Source: Demequina salsinemoris
GTDB lineage: Bacteria > Actinomycetota > Actinomycetes > Actinomycetales > Demequinaceae
Direction of reading: 5' to 3'
NCBI RefSeq assembly: GCF_000974805.1
Contig: NZ_BBQZ01000006.1
Span: 124,001 to 188,000 of the forward strand
Length of the DNA stretch: 64,000 nucleotides
Shown here: positions 52,912 through 62,245 of the stretch, in pieces
How positions within the stretch are numbered: the first letter of the stretch is position 1
How the letters are laid out: the number at the start of each line of letters is the position of its first letter
The notes under the pieces: generated by a model
What the model was told of the DNA's origin: nothing
Seen by the model: the letters and a program-made list of their open reading frames with translations, nothing else
Database searches by the model: none
Made by a program: the position numbers and the translations under genes

Positions 52912-53230
52912 GAGTGAGCGCTCAGCCGGCGAGCGAGGCGACGAGAGGCTCGGCGTACTCGCCCGCGATACGGCGCTGGCGGGCCTAGCGATGTGTCAGA
53001 GAATGCTCGGTTCGGCTCGGAGTCCCGCTCGCGGATGCGTCCCGCACGTCCTGCACACACTTCGGTCTGCACTCGGCGCGTCGCGCCGCTCTGAGGCCCC
53101 GACACGCCCGGTGCATTGCCATCGGTGTGCAGGACGTGCGGCGAGGCCGGAGACGATGCGGGGGCCGGCGGGGCCGAGTGAGCGCTCAGCCGGCGAGCGA
53201 GGCGACGAGAGGCTCGGCGTACTCGCCCGC
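52912..53230. repeat. 55-bp direct repeat flanking a 209-bp segment with a 17-bp inverted repeat
   Basis: Positions 52912-52966 and 53176-53230 are identical. The second copy is the true 3' end of the LysR gene; the first is an orphan piece against the MFS stop codon. The segment between them holds a perfect 17-bp inverted repeat (53042-53058 and 53125-53141; GCACGTCCTGCACAC core) around a 66-bp spacer, and a TGTGTCAGAGAATG stretch recalling the 17393-17490 element. It has no open frame worth calling. Confidence 0.93.
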
Positions 53231-54049
53231 CTGCCCGTCCGCGCGCCATGCGACTCCGATGCCGCGCACCTCGAGAGGCTCGAGCGGCACGTAGGTGACC
53301 CCCTCGTCGTCCCGTCCCGGCGTGCGGGGGAGCACGGACGTGGCGAGCCCTCCCGCCACGAGCGAACGCATCGTCTCGATCTCGCTCGACTCGAAGGTGA
53401 CGTTGACCTCCACCCCTGCGCCCTCAAGCAGCTCGTCGACGACGCGGCGCATGTCCGTGATGCGGGAGAAGCCGATGAAGTCGCGTCCCGTCAGGTCCGC
53501 GAGTCGGGGGCTTGACAGCGCTGCGAGGGGATCCGTGTCCGCGAAAGCGAGGCACAGCTGCTCCTCGTGGACCTTGCGCCACTCGATCCCGGCCACGGGC
53601 ATCGGCGGCGGGCTCGCGAGGATGACGTCGATCGCGTCCGCCTCGAGCCACCGGTAGAGGTCCCTGCTGAAGCCCTGACGGAGCGTGACGCGCAGGTCGG
53701 GGTGATGGGTCCGCAGCCTCTGCACCGCGTCGGGGACCATCCACCGCGCGAGCGAATGCAGGAACCCCACGCGCAGCACCTTGGCCTCGACGGCGAGCGC
53801 CTCGGCATGGCGTCGAGCCTGGTCGATCGCGTCGAGCACGGCCGCGGCGTCGGCGCGGAACGCCGCGCCGGTCGCGTTGAGGGCGAGGCGCCGGCCGTGC
53901 CGGTGGAACAGCGGGGCGCCCACCTCGGCCTCGAGCCGGGCGAGCGTGCGGGAGACGTTCGACTGGTTCACCCGCAGGAGCGCGGCGGTGTCCCGCGTGT
54001 TCTCGGTGTCCGCGAGGGACAGGAAGGTTCTCAGCGCGTCCTCGTCCAT
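53186..54049 (-). CDS. LysR-family regulator divergent from an MFS carrier
   Basis: This 287-residue protein has the N-terminal helix-turn-helix DALRTFLSLADTENTRDTAALL, then VNQSNVSRTLARLEAEVG. A periplasmic-binding-like effector domain follows (about 85-280). ATG 54049 is 6 nt after TACGCT; a longer frame to 54097 would cross this promoter and the operator. The pair LysR/MFS is arranged as in E. coli ynfL-ynfM, so it likely controls the carrier. Its last 45 bp are duplicated at 52922-52966. Confidence 0.9.
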   Translation of the reverse strand: MDEDALRTFLSLADTENTRDTAALLRVNQSNVSRTLARLEAEVGAPLFHRHGRRLALNATGAAFRADAAAVLDAIDQARRHAEALAVEAKVLRVGFLHSLARWMVPDAVQRLRTHHPDLRVTLRQGFSRDLYRWLEADAIDVILASPPPMPVAGIEWRKVHEEQLCLAFADTDPLAALSSPRLADLTGRDFIGFSRITDMRRVVDELLEGAGVEVNVTFESSEIETMRSLVAGGLATSVLPRTPGRDDEGVTYVPLEPLEVRGIGVAWRADGQAGEYAEPLVASLAG

Positions 54050-54061
54050 GCGTTCAGCGTA

Positions 54062-54076
54062 ATGCGCCGGACGCAT
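54062..54076. promoter_or_regulatory. LysR-type T-N11-A box
   Basis: ATGCG (54062-54066) and CGCAT (54072-54076) form an inverted repeat with exactly T-N11-A spacing, lying in the 53-bp gap between lysR and the divergent MFS gene. Confidence 0.55.
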
Positions 54077-54102
54077 CAAAATGCTCATCTGCGTCATTTC
54101 CC

Positions 54103-55377
54103 ATGTCAGTGGAAGAGGCGCATGCTCGCCACGTGACCCTCACCGAGACCGCGCCCGCTCCGGCCGACACCCGCATCGTCCGCGTCGCCGTCGACGCGGC
54201 GCCCGCCGCGGCGCCGGCCTTCAACGCGAACCGCGTCCTCGGGGTCCTGTCCCTCGGAGGACTCGCCAACTTCGCGCTCGTGTACTTCGTGCAGCCGCTG
54301 CTGCCGATGCTCGGCGCGAGCTACGGCGTCCGCGACGGGCAGACCGGCCTCGCGCTCTCGGTCACGACCGCCGCGATGATGCTGGGCCTCCTCATCGCCG
54401 GACCCTTCGCGGACCGCGTCGGCAGGGGGCGCACGATCGCGCTCTCGCTGCTGAGCTCGGGCATCGTCACGATCCTCGGCGCATTCGCGCCCACGTGGGA
54501 GCTGTTCCTCGTCACGCGCGCCGTCGCCGGTCTGACGCTCGCCATCCTGCCGGCGATCGCCCTTGCGGTCGTGCGCGACATCGCGCCCGGCGGCGACCAC
54601 CTGCGCGCGAACGCCGTCTACATCGCGGGCACCGCGGTCGGCGGAGCGCTGGGAAGGCTTGCGCCGCTGCCGATCGCGCACGTCGGAGGGTGGCAGTCCG
54701 CCGCGGTCACCCTCGGCGTGCTGAGCCTCCTCGCCGGCGTCGGCTCGCTCGTGTGGCTGCCGAAGGCGCCCGCGCGGGCGGCCGCCGTCCCGCTGCGCGC
54801 CACGTTCGCCGGGCTCGCGCGTGCCGCCAGGTGCCGCCCGATCCTCGTGACCGTCGGCGTCGGCATGGCGGGGATGATCGTCTTCGTCACGTCCTACAAC
54901 GCCGTGTCCTTCCGCCTGCAGTCGCCGCCCTTCGACCTCGGCGCCGCCGAGGCGCTGATCTACCTCGCCTACCTGCCCGGCATCGTCGGCCCGAGCGCGT
55001 TCCGCGCGCTCGCCGCCCGCTGGGGCCGCGCGGTCGCGGTGCTCACCGCCGTCTCCCTGATCGCCCTCGCGATCGCCGTGCTGGCGGTCCCGACCATCCC
55101 TGCGGTGTTCGCGGGGCTCGGGATCCTCACCTTCGCGTTCCTCGGACTGCACTCGATCCTGTCGGGCTGGGTGGTCGGCGCGGCGCACGAGCACGGCATC
55201 GACACGTCGCGCGCCTCGAGCGTCTACCTGCTCGGCTGGTACCTGGGCAGCACCGTCGCCGGAACCGCGTCGACGCACGTGTGGGAGCTGTCGGGCTGGG
55301 CCGGCGTGACGGCCGTGTGCGCGCTCGCGATCGCCGTGTCCGGGTCGCTCGCGGTGGTCAGGGCGCGGATGCGCTGA
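54103..55377 (+). CDS. MFS transporter (YnfM-like)
   Basis: This 424-residue protein has a basic and Ala/Pro-rich start of about 45 residues and then twelve segments. Motif A reads AGPFADRVGRGRTIAL, and TRAVAGLTLAILPAIALAVVRD is motif-C-like in helix 5. It resembles YnfM-type drug or metabolite carriers. The ATG 54103 is kept, though GTG 54133 in frame would give a shorter start; neither has a clear ribosome site. It is divergent from LysR. Confidence 0.88.
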   Translation: MSVEEAHARHVTLTETAPAPADTRIVRVAVDAAPAAAPAFNANRVLGVLSLGGLANFALVYFVQPLLPMLGASYGVRDGQTGLALSVTTAAMMLGLLIAGPFADRVGRGRTIALSLLSSGIVTILGAFAPTWELFLVTRAVAGLTLAILPAIALAVVRDIAPGGDHLRANAVYIAGTAVGGALGRLAPLPIAHVGGWQSAAVTLGVLSLLAGVGSLVWLPKAPARAAAVPLRATFAGLARAARCRPILVTVGVGMAGMIVFVTSYNAVSFRLQSPPFDLGAAEALIYLAYLPGIVGPSAFRALAARWGRAVAVLTAVSLIALAIAVLAVPTIPAVFAGLGILTFAFLGLHSILSGWVVGAAHEHGIDTSRASSVYLLGWYLGSTVAGTASTHVWELSGWAGVTAVCALAIAVSGSLAVVRARMR

Positions 55378-55434
55378 CGGGAGGCGGACCTGCGCGCGGC
55401 GTCGCCCGTCGCCCGATCGACCGCACCCCGTCCG

Positions 55435-56649
55435 TCAGGCGAGCGCGGTCGTCTCGCCGATGAGGCTCATGCCCATGAGCGTGCTCACGGTGCAGTCTCC
55501 CCAGTCGGTGCCCTCCCAGCCGACCTCCGCGCACAGCACGGTGAGCTTGGCGAGCGCTGCGGACGGGGTCATGTCGCCCCCGGACAGGACGCCCAGATCG
55601 GCCATCCACGAGCCCGCGAGATACGTCGAGCCCGCGAGGCCGCCGCGCAGCACCTGGCTCACGTTGACGCACACCACGCCCGAGTCGACCGCGTGCGCGA
55701 CCGCCTGAGCGATCGAGCCCTTGAGCGGGTCGGAAGGCCGTCCCGAGGGGAAGTTGCCGTTGCCGTACGACTCGAGGATCAGCCCGTGCGCGCCCTCGGA
55801 GACCGCGAGCTTGATGGTGCTCGCGAGGAACGAGTCCATGGTGCGCGGGGACCCGACGGTGGGGAAGGCCGCGACCGTGAGCACCAGGCGATGCGTGATC
55901 GTCGTGCGGATGTGGTGGAGCCGCGCGCGCATCGTCTTGAGCACGGCCCCGCTGCGCAGCCCGATGCCCTCGAGGTGATCGGGGTCCGCGAGGACAGGGG
56001 TCGCATCGACGTGGGCCTCGAGGACGGGGGTCTTGAGCGCGGGGGCGTTCGGGGACATGAAGCCCTCGAAGTCGACTGTGCTGGTCTTGACCACCCTGGT
56101 GCCGTCCATGAGGGAGCCGCCGAAGGCGACCGTCACGCCCAGGTTGCCGTGCGTCGCCGCGTCCAGGGCCGCGAGCAGGTTCGGCATGGCGTCCGAGTCC
56201 TCGCGCAGCACGAACTCGTCGTCCGCCGTCTGCGTCAGCAGGGGAAGCTGGGAGCCCGTGACGACCACGGGCTTGTCGAGCACCGCGACCGGGCGCCCCG
56301 TCGCATCGAACCTGTTGAGGAGGAAGGCGAGCGCCGCGCTCGTGTACTGGAGGGTGTCCGTGCCGTGGAGGATCACCCACGCGTCGTACGAGCGGTAGCC
56401 CTGGACGATGCGCTCGGCGACGATGCACCAGTCCTCGGGGGTGAGGTTGGTCGAGTCGAGCGCCCCGGCAGGGGCGTGGGGGAAGGCCAGGTCCGCGACG
56501 TAGTCGATCGTGGTGCCGGGCAGGCGCGCCGCGAGCGTCGGGCCGAGCACGGCCTGGCAGGCGGCGGCGAACTCGGGCGCGGGAAGCGGGGTGAGCGGGG
56601 CGCCGGCGGAGCTGATGGTCCCGCCCGTGACGATGACTGCGATTCTCAT
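55435..56649 (-). CDS. L-asparaginase (type I/II amidohydrolase family)
   Basis: This 404-residue protein has the two catalytic triads: Thr11 in VTGGTISS and Thr97-Asp98 in ILHGTDTLQY, with Lys in DKPVVVTGSQLP. It hydrolyses asparagine to aspartate and ammonia. It is longer than the usual 330-350 residues, with an extra C-terminal part (about 335-404, WMADLGVLSGGDMTPSAALAKL). There is no signal peptide, so it is cytoplasmic. It converges on the YnfM-like gene. Confidence 0.9.
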   Translation of the reverse strand: MRIAVIVTGGTISSAGAPLTPLPAPEFAAACQAVLGPTLAARLPGTTIDYVADLAFPHAPAGALDSTNLTPEDWCIVAERIVQGYRSYDAWVILHGTDTLQYTSAALAFLLNRFDATGRPVAVLDKPVVVTGSQLPLLTQTADDEFVLREDSDAMPNLLAALDAATHGNLGVTVAFGGSLMDGTRVVKTSTVDFEGFMSPNAPALKTPVLEAHVDATPVLADPDHLEGIGLRSGAVLKTMRARLHHIRTTITHRLVLTVAAFPTVGSPRTMDSFLASTIKLAVSEGAHGLILESYGNGNFPSGRPSDPLKGSIAQAVAHAVDSGVVCVNVSQVLRGGLAGSTYLAGSWMADLGVLSGGDMTPSAALAKLTVLCAEVGWEGTDWGDCTVSTLMGMSLIGETTALA

Positions 56650-56753
56650 GGGGTGCCCGTGCCTTCGGTCGGCTCAGGGGGCTGAGCTGCGGTCTCGGTG
56701 ACGTGGCGACACGGGGTCGCTTCGCGTCATCAAGGGTAAGGGAGCCGAGCATG

Positions 56754-56788
56754 CCGCAGGGCCCCCGGCGATGCCGAGGGCCCTGCGG
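56754..56788. terminator. Hairpin terminator after the GPH-like MFS gene
   Basis: CCGCAGGGCCC (56754-56764) and GGGCCCTGCGG (56778-56788) pair perfectly over 11 bp, with an inner CGGC/GCCG stem. It lies 13 bp beyond the stop of the minus-strand MFS gene. Confidence 0.75.
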
Positions 56789-56800
56789 GTGAGTCGAGGG

Positions 56801-58084
56801 TCAGCGAACCCCGCGGATGAGGGGCATGAGGCTCGCGCCGACGAGGCACAGCACCGCGGCACCGATCCACAGCAGCGCGTAGTTGCCCCCGCCGCCGATC
56901 GCGAGGACCGTGGGTCCGACGGCCGGAACGATGATGTTCGGGATGCTGAGCGCAAGGCCGAACACGGCCATGTCCTTGCCCGCGTCCTTCGCGTCAGGGA
57001 GGACCGCGGCGCACAGCGCGAGGTCGACGGTGAGGTAGATGGCCTGGCCCATCGCGAAGATGCACCACGCGACAGCGAAGCTCGTGAAGCTGTCCGCCAT
57101 GGCGCCGAGCACGAGGGCGAGCGCCATGAGGCCCGCAGCGGCGGCCACGAACGGCTTGCGGCTTCCCACCTTGTCCGAGAGCCATCCGGAACCGGTGAAG
57201 AAGACGATCGAGATCGGGGCGGAGATCAGCGTCAGCAGGCCCGCCTTGGCGCCCACCTCTGTCAGCGGGACCTGGAGGATGTCGATCATGTAGTAGACGA
57301 AGTAGGTCAGCAGCGAGGCCATCGCGATGCCGGCGAGCATGCGTGCGAGCCACGTCCATCCGAAGTTGGGGTGCTTGCGGGGGTTGACGAGCAGTCCGCC
57401 GACCAGCGCCTTCACGTCGAGGGCGGGCACCTCGGCCTTGGCCTTGACCGGGTCGCGGTAGAGAGCCAGCAGCGGCAGGGCCGTCAGGACGGCGAGCAGG
57501 ATCGGGGCGGACATGAGCAGGATCGGCTGCCCGACGAGCGCGCCGGTGAGGTACGAGCCGCCCGAGTAGGCGAGGGCGCCGAAGAGTCCCATGATGCCCA
57601 TGACCCTCGCGCGCATCGCGTCGGGCACGGCCTCGACGGGGATGACGGCATAGGCGTTGAAGGCAGCCTGCATCGCCGTGACCAGCACGACGTACGCCGC
57701 GCCGATGATCAGCGGGTTCGCGGACAGGCCCGCGAACAGGGCCGCGACCAGGGCGACGGCGAGGCCGCCGACGATCCAGGGGCGACGACGGCCGAAGCGG
57801 CTCGTCGTGCGGTCGGACAGCGCGCCGACGATCGGGATGACCACGAGCATGAGCAGCGCGCCGACGGAGACCGTGCGGCTGTAGATGACGTCCTTGGTGT
57901 CCGGGGCGACGCTCGCGATCCTCAGCGAGAGCGCGGTGGACATGCTCATCGCCATCACGTACATGCCGGCGGCGGCGACGAGGACAAGGCCGATGGTCTT
58001 GCGGGGCGAGCCGAACTCGGCGGTGATGGCCGCGGAGTCGTCGACCGGTTCTGTAGTGACTGCTGCTTCGTCGGAGATAGTCAT
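56801..58084 (-). CDS. MFS transporter (GPH/sugar-cation symporter-like)
   Basis: This 427-residue protein has twelve segments. The loop between helices 2 and 3 is VGALSDRTTSRFGRRRPWIVGG, cited as motif A with the extra arginines seen in GPH and sucrose-type carriers. The helix 8-9 loop is GSGWLSDKVGSRKPFVA. It probably imports a sugar or glycoside. ATG 58084 follows AAGGAAGCCTC; the long upstream frame to 58348 covers a promoter and is rejected. A promoter lies at 58157-58185. Confidence 0.88.
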   Translation of the reverse strand: MTISDEAAVTTEPVDDSAAITAEFGSPRKTIGLVLVAAAGMYVMAMSMSTALSLRIASVAPDTKDVIYSRTVSVGALLMLVVIPIVGALSDRTTSRFGRRRPWIVGGLAVALVAALFAGLSANPLIIGAAYVVLVTAMQAAFNAYAVIPVEAVPDAMRARVMGIMGLFGALAYSGGSYLTGALVGQPILLMSAPILLAVLTALPLLALYRDPVKAKAEVPALDVKALVGGLLVNPRKHPNFGWTWLARMLAGIAMASLLTYFVYYMIDILQVPLTEVGAKAGLLTLISAPISIVFFTGSGWLSDKVGSRKPFVAAAAGLMALALVLGAMADSFTSFAVAWCIFAMGQAIYLTVDLALCAAVLPDAKDAGKDMAVFGLALSIPNIIVPAVGPTVLAIGGGGNYALLWIGAAVLCLVGASLMPLIRGVR

Positions 58085-58651
58085 GAGGCTTCCTTGCCTG
58101 AGAGGTCGCGTCGACGACCTCGCCTGATGTGAGCACACCGTGCTCGGGATAGGGCGACTGTAACCCCAAAAACTAAAGCATGCAAGAAATTCACTTGAGA
58201 ATTGGCTGAGACTAGTCACGCCAAGCACGAACGCGTGCTGTCCTTGGCCTAAACGTCTATATAAATTGGATATCTGGTCGCTGGTCGTGTCTTGCCTGAA
58301 CGTGCATGCATGGGCACCACGCGACACGGTCGCCACATCGTCCAGCACGAGGCGCTGTCAAGCGAAAGATCTGCCAATTCGCTGCTCACGCTGGCACTCT
58401 GCCGTGACCCGTCAAGCACGAGTCCTCGCCAGCCCTTGCCCCCTAAGGTCGTGCTTTGCGGACGCTCAGACACGCATCCTGCTTCGCGCGGTGCGTGTCG
58501 CCTTCGAATTGCGGTCCGACACGCCGAGTGCCGGGCGAGGCGCGTGTAGGAGCGTCCGGAGGGCGCGAATCCGCTCCGCTGGGTGGATCGCAACTGGCCA
58601 ACTTGGCCGGATTGCCGAACTGGCGTCCATTGCCGCGCGAACCTACAACAC
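58085..58651. other. 567-bp gene-free stretch of low GC
   Basis: From about 58140 to 58320 the GC content is near 45-53%, against about 72% around it. It holds the promoter of the MFS gene, a TATATAAATTGGATATC stretch near 58256 and a GACACGCA/TGCGTGTC hairpin (58469-58476 and 58492-58499). Open frames here have no family features. It may be a degraded or recently acquired segment. Confidence 0.6.
58157..58185 (-). promoter_or_regulatory. Promoter of the GPH-like MFS gene
   Basis: On the minus strand TTGCAT (58185-58180), 17 bp, then TACAGT (58162-58157), about 73 nt before the ATG. Confidence 0.65.
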
Positions 58652-61126
58652 CTAGATCTCGCCGCGCCTCTGCAGGAACCGCATCGAGAAGTAGCCCATG
58701 GGGATGCGGGCCCAGTAGGAGATCAGGCGGTAGATGATCGCGACCGGCACGGCGACCGCGCCCAGTCCCGCCGCCGTCAGGCCTGCGATGAGCGCGCCCT
58801 CGACGGCGCCCAGGCCGCCGGGCGTCGGCACGAGGGCTCCGACCGCGTTGGACAGGAAGTACAGCACCGCGACGTCGATCAGCGCGAGGTCCTGGCCGAA
58901 CGCCTCGAGCACGGCCCAGAACGCGCCGACGTAGGCCGCCGCGAGCACGAGGTTGCCGAGCACGCCGATCACGATGCGCCATGGCTGACCGATGACCTGC
59001 GAGAGTCGCGGCCAGGTCTGGCGGATCATCGGCATCACGCGTGCGGCGGCGAGCTTGCGCACGCGCGGCACCGTGAGCGCGACCGCGACGACACCCGCGA
59101 CCACGGCGACGCCGATCAGCACCGAGGTGCTCGGCAGCGCCGCGAGGGTGCCCTCGGATCCCGTCGTCAGGGTGAGCAGGATCAGCGCCGTGACGGTCAC
59201 GATGATCGAGCTCACCTGCACGAGCGCGACCGTCGCGACGGCGAGCGGCGTCGGCACCTTGCGCTTGGTGAGCAGCCGCAGGTTGAGCGCTGCGGGACCG
59301 ATGCCCGCGGGCACCGCGAGCGCGATGTAGGCGGCGGCCGCCTGCGTGAGGAGCACGTGGCTCCACGGCATCCGGATGGGGCTGAACGCCGCGAGCGAGA
59401 TGGCCGCCCCGACGAACGTGAGCAGGTCGAACGACAGCGCGACCAGCAGCCACCAGGGGTTCGCGTCGTCCAGCGCGGAGAGGATCTCCTGGGTGTTGAA
59501 CGACGCGATGACGATCGCCGCCGCGATGATGCCGAGGAACAGGGTGAGGATCGTCCGCCAGCCGAACCGCTGGATGTTCTCGGTCTCGATGTCCGCGTCG
59601 GGCAGGCGCTCGATGATCTCGGAGCGCAGCTCCTGCAGCGCGTGATGGTGCGACGCTCTCAGCGCGTGACGGGTCGCGCGGGGCATGATGAGCATTTGCA
59701 GCAGGGGCGCCACCTGCTCCATGTCGGCCTCGCTCATGGCGCGCAGCGCCGAGTCGACGGCGCGCTCGCGGCCCACGAGCGGCGTGAGCATCCCGAGGGT
59801 CTGCGCGAGGTCCATGCGCCTCGCGAGCGTGGACGTCGCCACCTCGCCGAGCTCCCAGCTCGTCAGCCACACCACGGGATCCGTCGCGTCCTCGGCGGCC
59901 ACGAGCACGGTGTCCGCCGACATCGCGCGATGGGAGATGCCTGCGTCGTGGGCGTGGCCGACCTGCTGCCAGATCGCGTCCAGGAGCGCGTCCGAGATCT
60001 CCTCCGCCGGGATGCCGGACAACGGGCGCACGCCGGTCGGGCGCTGGTAGACGAGGAGCATCGTGTCGCGGATGTGGCTCATGCCGAGCACTCGGGCGGT
60101 GCGGACGCCTGCGCTGCGCGCGGCGTGCGAGACGAGCGCGGTCGCTTCTGCGGAGTGGCGCAGCGATACGTCGGCGCGCGCGTCGATGCCGCGCAGCCGC
60201 AGCGTGTTCCAGAACTTCACCAGGAAGCCCGCGGCGTGCTGGTCGCCGTCCAAGGCGATCGCGAGCAGGTGGTGGTTCTCCTTGGTCGTCAGCGAGTACA
60301 CGCGGCCCTGCCGGGTGCGACCCATCGCCGCGGACACCTCGTCCAGGTCGACGGGTGCGAACTCGTCGTGGACATCCGCCCGCACGAGGGACTTCGGCTC
60401 GAAGCCCGCGCGACGGATCCCCTCGACCAGGGCCTCGCCGTACGCGCGGTCCGCCGTCGAGCCGATCGACCAGCGCAGGAGGAGGCCCGTGGCGCGGCCG
60501 ATGAGGACGGTGACGAGCGCCGCGGGCAGGGTCACGATCGACGAGATCACGGCGACCGCGATCGCTGCCCAGACCAGGTTCCACGACCACGACAGGACGC
60601 GCCTGCTCGAGCGCATGCCGGCGGCGGTGAGCATCGCGGCGACGGCCGCGATGTAGGCGGGGAGCTGGACGATGAGCTCGCCCTCGTCGTTCGCGATCGA
60701 GAGCGAGTTGACGAGCTCGTCGGCGCCGAAGTAGATCGTCGTCACCGCCGCGACGACCGTCGCGAGGAAGGCCAGGAGCGAGGCGCCCATCATCTCGAGG
60801 ATGCGGCGCGGCTCGCGGCGCACGGCCATGTCGATGATCACGATCGTCGGGATCACGAGCGTGACGATGCCGGAGAAGATGTTGACCGGCGCGACCAGCA
60901 GGCGCTGCAGGACGCGCGCGAAGCCGCTGACGTCCTCCGTGATGCCCTCGGTGGTCCCGGTGGCGTAAGCGCCGATGAGCAGCACGAGCACGATGCCGAA
61001 GAGCGTCGCGATCAGCGACAGCAGGTCGGTGAAGCGGTGGACCCGCTCCTCCGGGGTGTCGACGATGCGCACCTGTCGTGGGGAGGCCGGCTTCTCCGGC
61101 TGTTCCACGAGCGCGTCTGCGGCCAT
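58652..61126 (-). CDS. Flippase-like membrane protein with internal pseudokinase domain
   Basis: This 824-residue protein has N-terminal membrane segments (about 30-230), then a cytoplasmic kinase-like region (about 240-500), then the lysylphosphatidylglycerol-synthase/AglD-type transmembrane domain (about 530-815) with AVPAGIGPAALNLRLL and NAVGALVPTPGGLGAVEGAL. In the kinase-like part the catalytic loop reads ISHRAMSADTVLV and the metal segment VWLTSWELGEV, so both catalytic aspartates are gone and it should be inactive. ATG 61126 is 7 nt after TAGACT. It likely moves a lipid or polyprenyl-linked sugar. Confidence 0.82.
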   Translation of the reverse strand: MAADALVEQPEKPASPRQVRIVDTPEERVHRFTDLLSLIATLFGIVLVLLIGAYATGTTEGITEDVSGFARVLQRLLVAPVNIFSGIVTLVIPTIVIIDMAVRREPRRILEMMGASLLAFLATVVAAVTTIYFGADELVNSLSIANDEGELIVQLPAYIAAVAAMLTAAGMRSSRRVLSWSWNLVWAAIAVAVISSIVTLPAALVTVLIGRATGLLLRWSIGSTADRAYGEALVEGIRRAGFEPKSLVRADVHDEFAPVDLDEVSAAMGRTRQGRVYSLTTKENHHLLAIALDGDQHAAGFLVKFWNTLRLRGIDARADVSLRHSAEATALVSHAARSAGVRTARVLGMSHIRDTMLLVYQRPTGVRPLSGIPAEEISDALLDAIWQQVGHAHDAGISHRAMSADTVLVAAEDATDPVVWLTSWELGEVATSTLARRMDLAQTLGMLTPLVGRERAVDSALRAMSEADMEQVAPLLQMLIMPRATRHALRASHHHALQELRSEIIERLPDADIETENIQRFGWRTILTLFLGIIAAAIVIASFNTQEILSALDDANPWWLLVALSFDLLTFVGAAISLAAFSPIRMPWSHVLLTQAAAAYIALAVPAGIGPAALNLRLLTKRKVPTPLAVATVALVQVSSIIVTVTALILLTLTTGSEGTLAALPSTSVLIGVAVVAGVVAVALTVPRVRKLAAARVMPMIRQTWPRLSQVIGQPWRIVIGVLGNLVLAAAYVGAFWAVLEAFGQDLALIDVAVLYFLSNAVGALVPTPGGLGAVEGALIAGLTAAGLGAVAVPVAIIYRLISYWARIPMGYFSMRFLQRRGEI

Positions 61127-61266
61127 GCCAGCGAGTCTAGAGGGGACGGTGGGACACCAGGTGTCCTGGAGGAGCGAACGGCCAGGGCGCGTCGCCACCC
61201 AGCGTCACTGCCTCGGCGACCGGAGCATCCTCCGTCGCCGCCGCATCGTCCCTTGAGAGACGACTC

Positions 61267-62133
61267 CTACTGCAGGCCGAGCCACACGAGCCAGGACTCG
61301 GGCGCGAGCTCGGGCCCGATGAACGCGATCGAGTCCATCAGCAGGTGCGCCGCGATCAGCGGCCCCAGCCTTCCGCGCCGCACGTACACGTACGCGAACA
61401 CGACGCCCATGACCACGTTGCCGAGCGCCATCGGCCACCCCTGGTACAGGTGGTAGGCGCCGCGCAGCAGCGCGGAGGCGAGGATCGCGGCGGGGACGCC
61501 CCACCGCATCTCGCGCAGGCGGGTGACGAAGTAGCCGACCGCGATGACCTCCTCGAGGATCCCGGTGCTCGCGGCGGACAGCAGCAGGATCGTCGCCGCC
61601 CACCACTGGTCGGGAAGGCCCGAGGTGTCGATGTTCACCGTCATGCCGAGCGCGCGGCTGACCGCGTACAGCGCGATGCCGGGGATGCCGATGATCGCCG
61701 CGATCCCGAAGGTCCAGCCGATGTCGCCCTTGACGCGGGACCAGGGTCCGACGAGCCCCAGCGCGCGCCACGCCGAGCGGCCGCGGTCGGAGAAGAGATA
61801 GAACACCAGCAGCACGGGCATGAGCCGGAAGCCGATGACCATGAGCTGCTGGACCAGGTCGATCCACGCGACCGACGACGTCGACCTGTTGAGCGTCGAC
61901 GTCGTCGTGCTGATGTCGACCTGCTTGACGTAGTACTCGATGAACTGCGTGATCGCGTAGGCGGCGGACTGGCCCAGCGACAGGCCGAGGACGATCGCGA
62001 TCTCGAACTTGAGGCGGCGAGGGGAGGGGCCCGAGGCCGCATCCGCGGGGACGGGCTCGGGCCTGGCGGGCACGGGCTCGGGCAGGGGTTCGGGCACGGC
62101 GGGGACGGACTCCATGGCCGGGGAATCGCTCAC
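61267..62133 (-). CDS. CPBP-family intramembrane protein (Abi-like)
   Basis: This 288-residue protein has a Pro-rich acidic start (PEPLPEPVPARPEPVP), then about eight segments. The CPBP motifs are ILEEVIAVGYF (Glu-Glu kept, but Val where Arg is usual), RGAYHLYQGWP and the last HLLMDSIAF. Family members are membrane proteases or scaffolds. GTG 62133 is 7 nt after TAGGGT; the GTG at 62142 overlaps that box and is rejected. Confidence 0.85.
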   Translation of the reverse strand: MSDSPAMESVPAVPEPLPEPVPARPEPVPADAASGPSPRRLKFEIAIVLGLSLGQSAAYAITQFIEYYVKQVDISTTTSTLNRSTSSVAWIDLVQQLMVIGFRLMPVLLVFYLFSDRGRSAWRALGLVGPWSRVKGDIGWTFGIAAIIGIPGIALYAVSRALGMTVNIDTSGLPDQWWAATILLLSAASTGILEEVIAVGYFVTRLREMRWGVPAAILASALLRGAYHLYQGWPMALGNVVMGVVFAYVYVRRGRLGPLIAAHLLMDSIAFIGPELAPESWLVWLGLQ

Positions 62134-62233
62134 CCTGCTCACCCTAGTGAGCGCCCCGCTGAATTCGCCAAGAGCGCCGGAGCCGGGCGCGCGATCGCCG
62201 CCCCTGCATCGTCCATCCCCCTTGTCGCCCGCC

Positions 62234-62239
62234 TACAGT
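62234..62239 (+). promoter_or_regulatory. -10 box for leaderless MOSC gene
   Basis: TACAGT ends 6 nt before the ATG at 62246, and no ribosome site fits. Confidence 0.55.
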
Positions 62240-62245
62240 GGCTGC

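Noticed and set aside
53186-54097. Longer LysR start at 54097
   Set aside because: It would cross the TACGCT box and the T-N11-A operator; ATG 54049 fits the helix-turn-helix start and the local leaderless pattern.
58266-58655. 129-residue frame in the low-GC gap
   Set aside because: No ribosome site, no motif and codon use unlike neighbours; not supported as a gene.
58443-61456. Long plus- and minus-strand frames over the flippase-like gene
   Set aside because: Translations are charged low-complexity sequence with no motif, whereas the 58652-61126 frame has membrane helices and conserved blocks.
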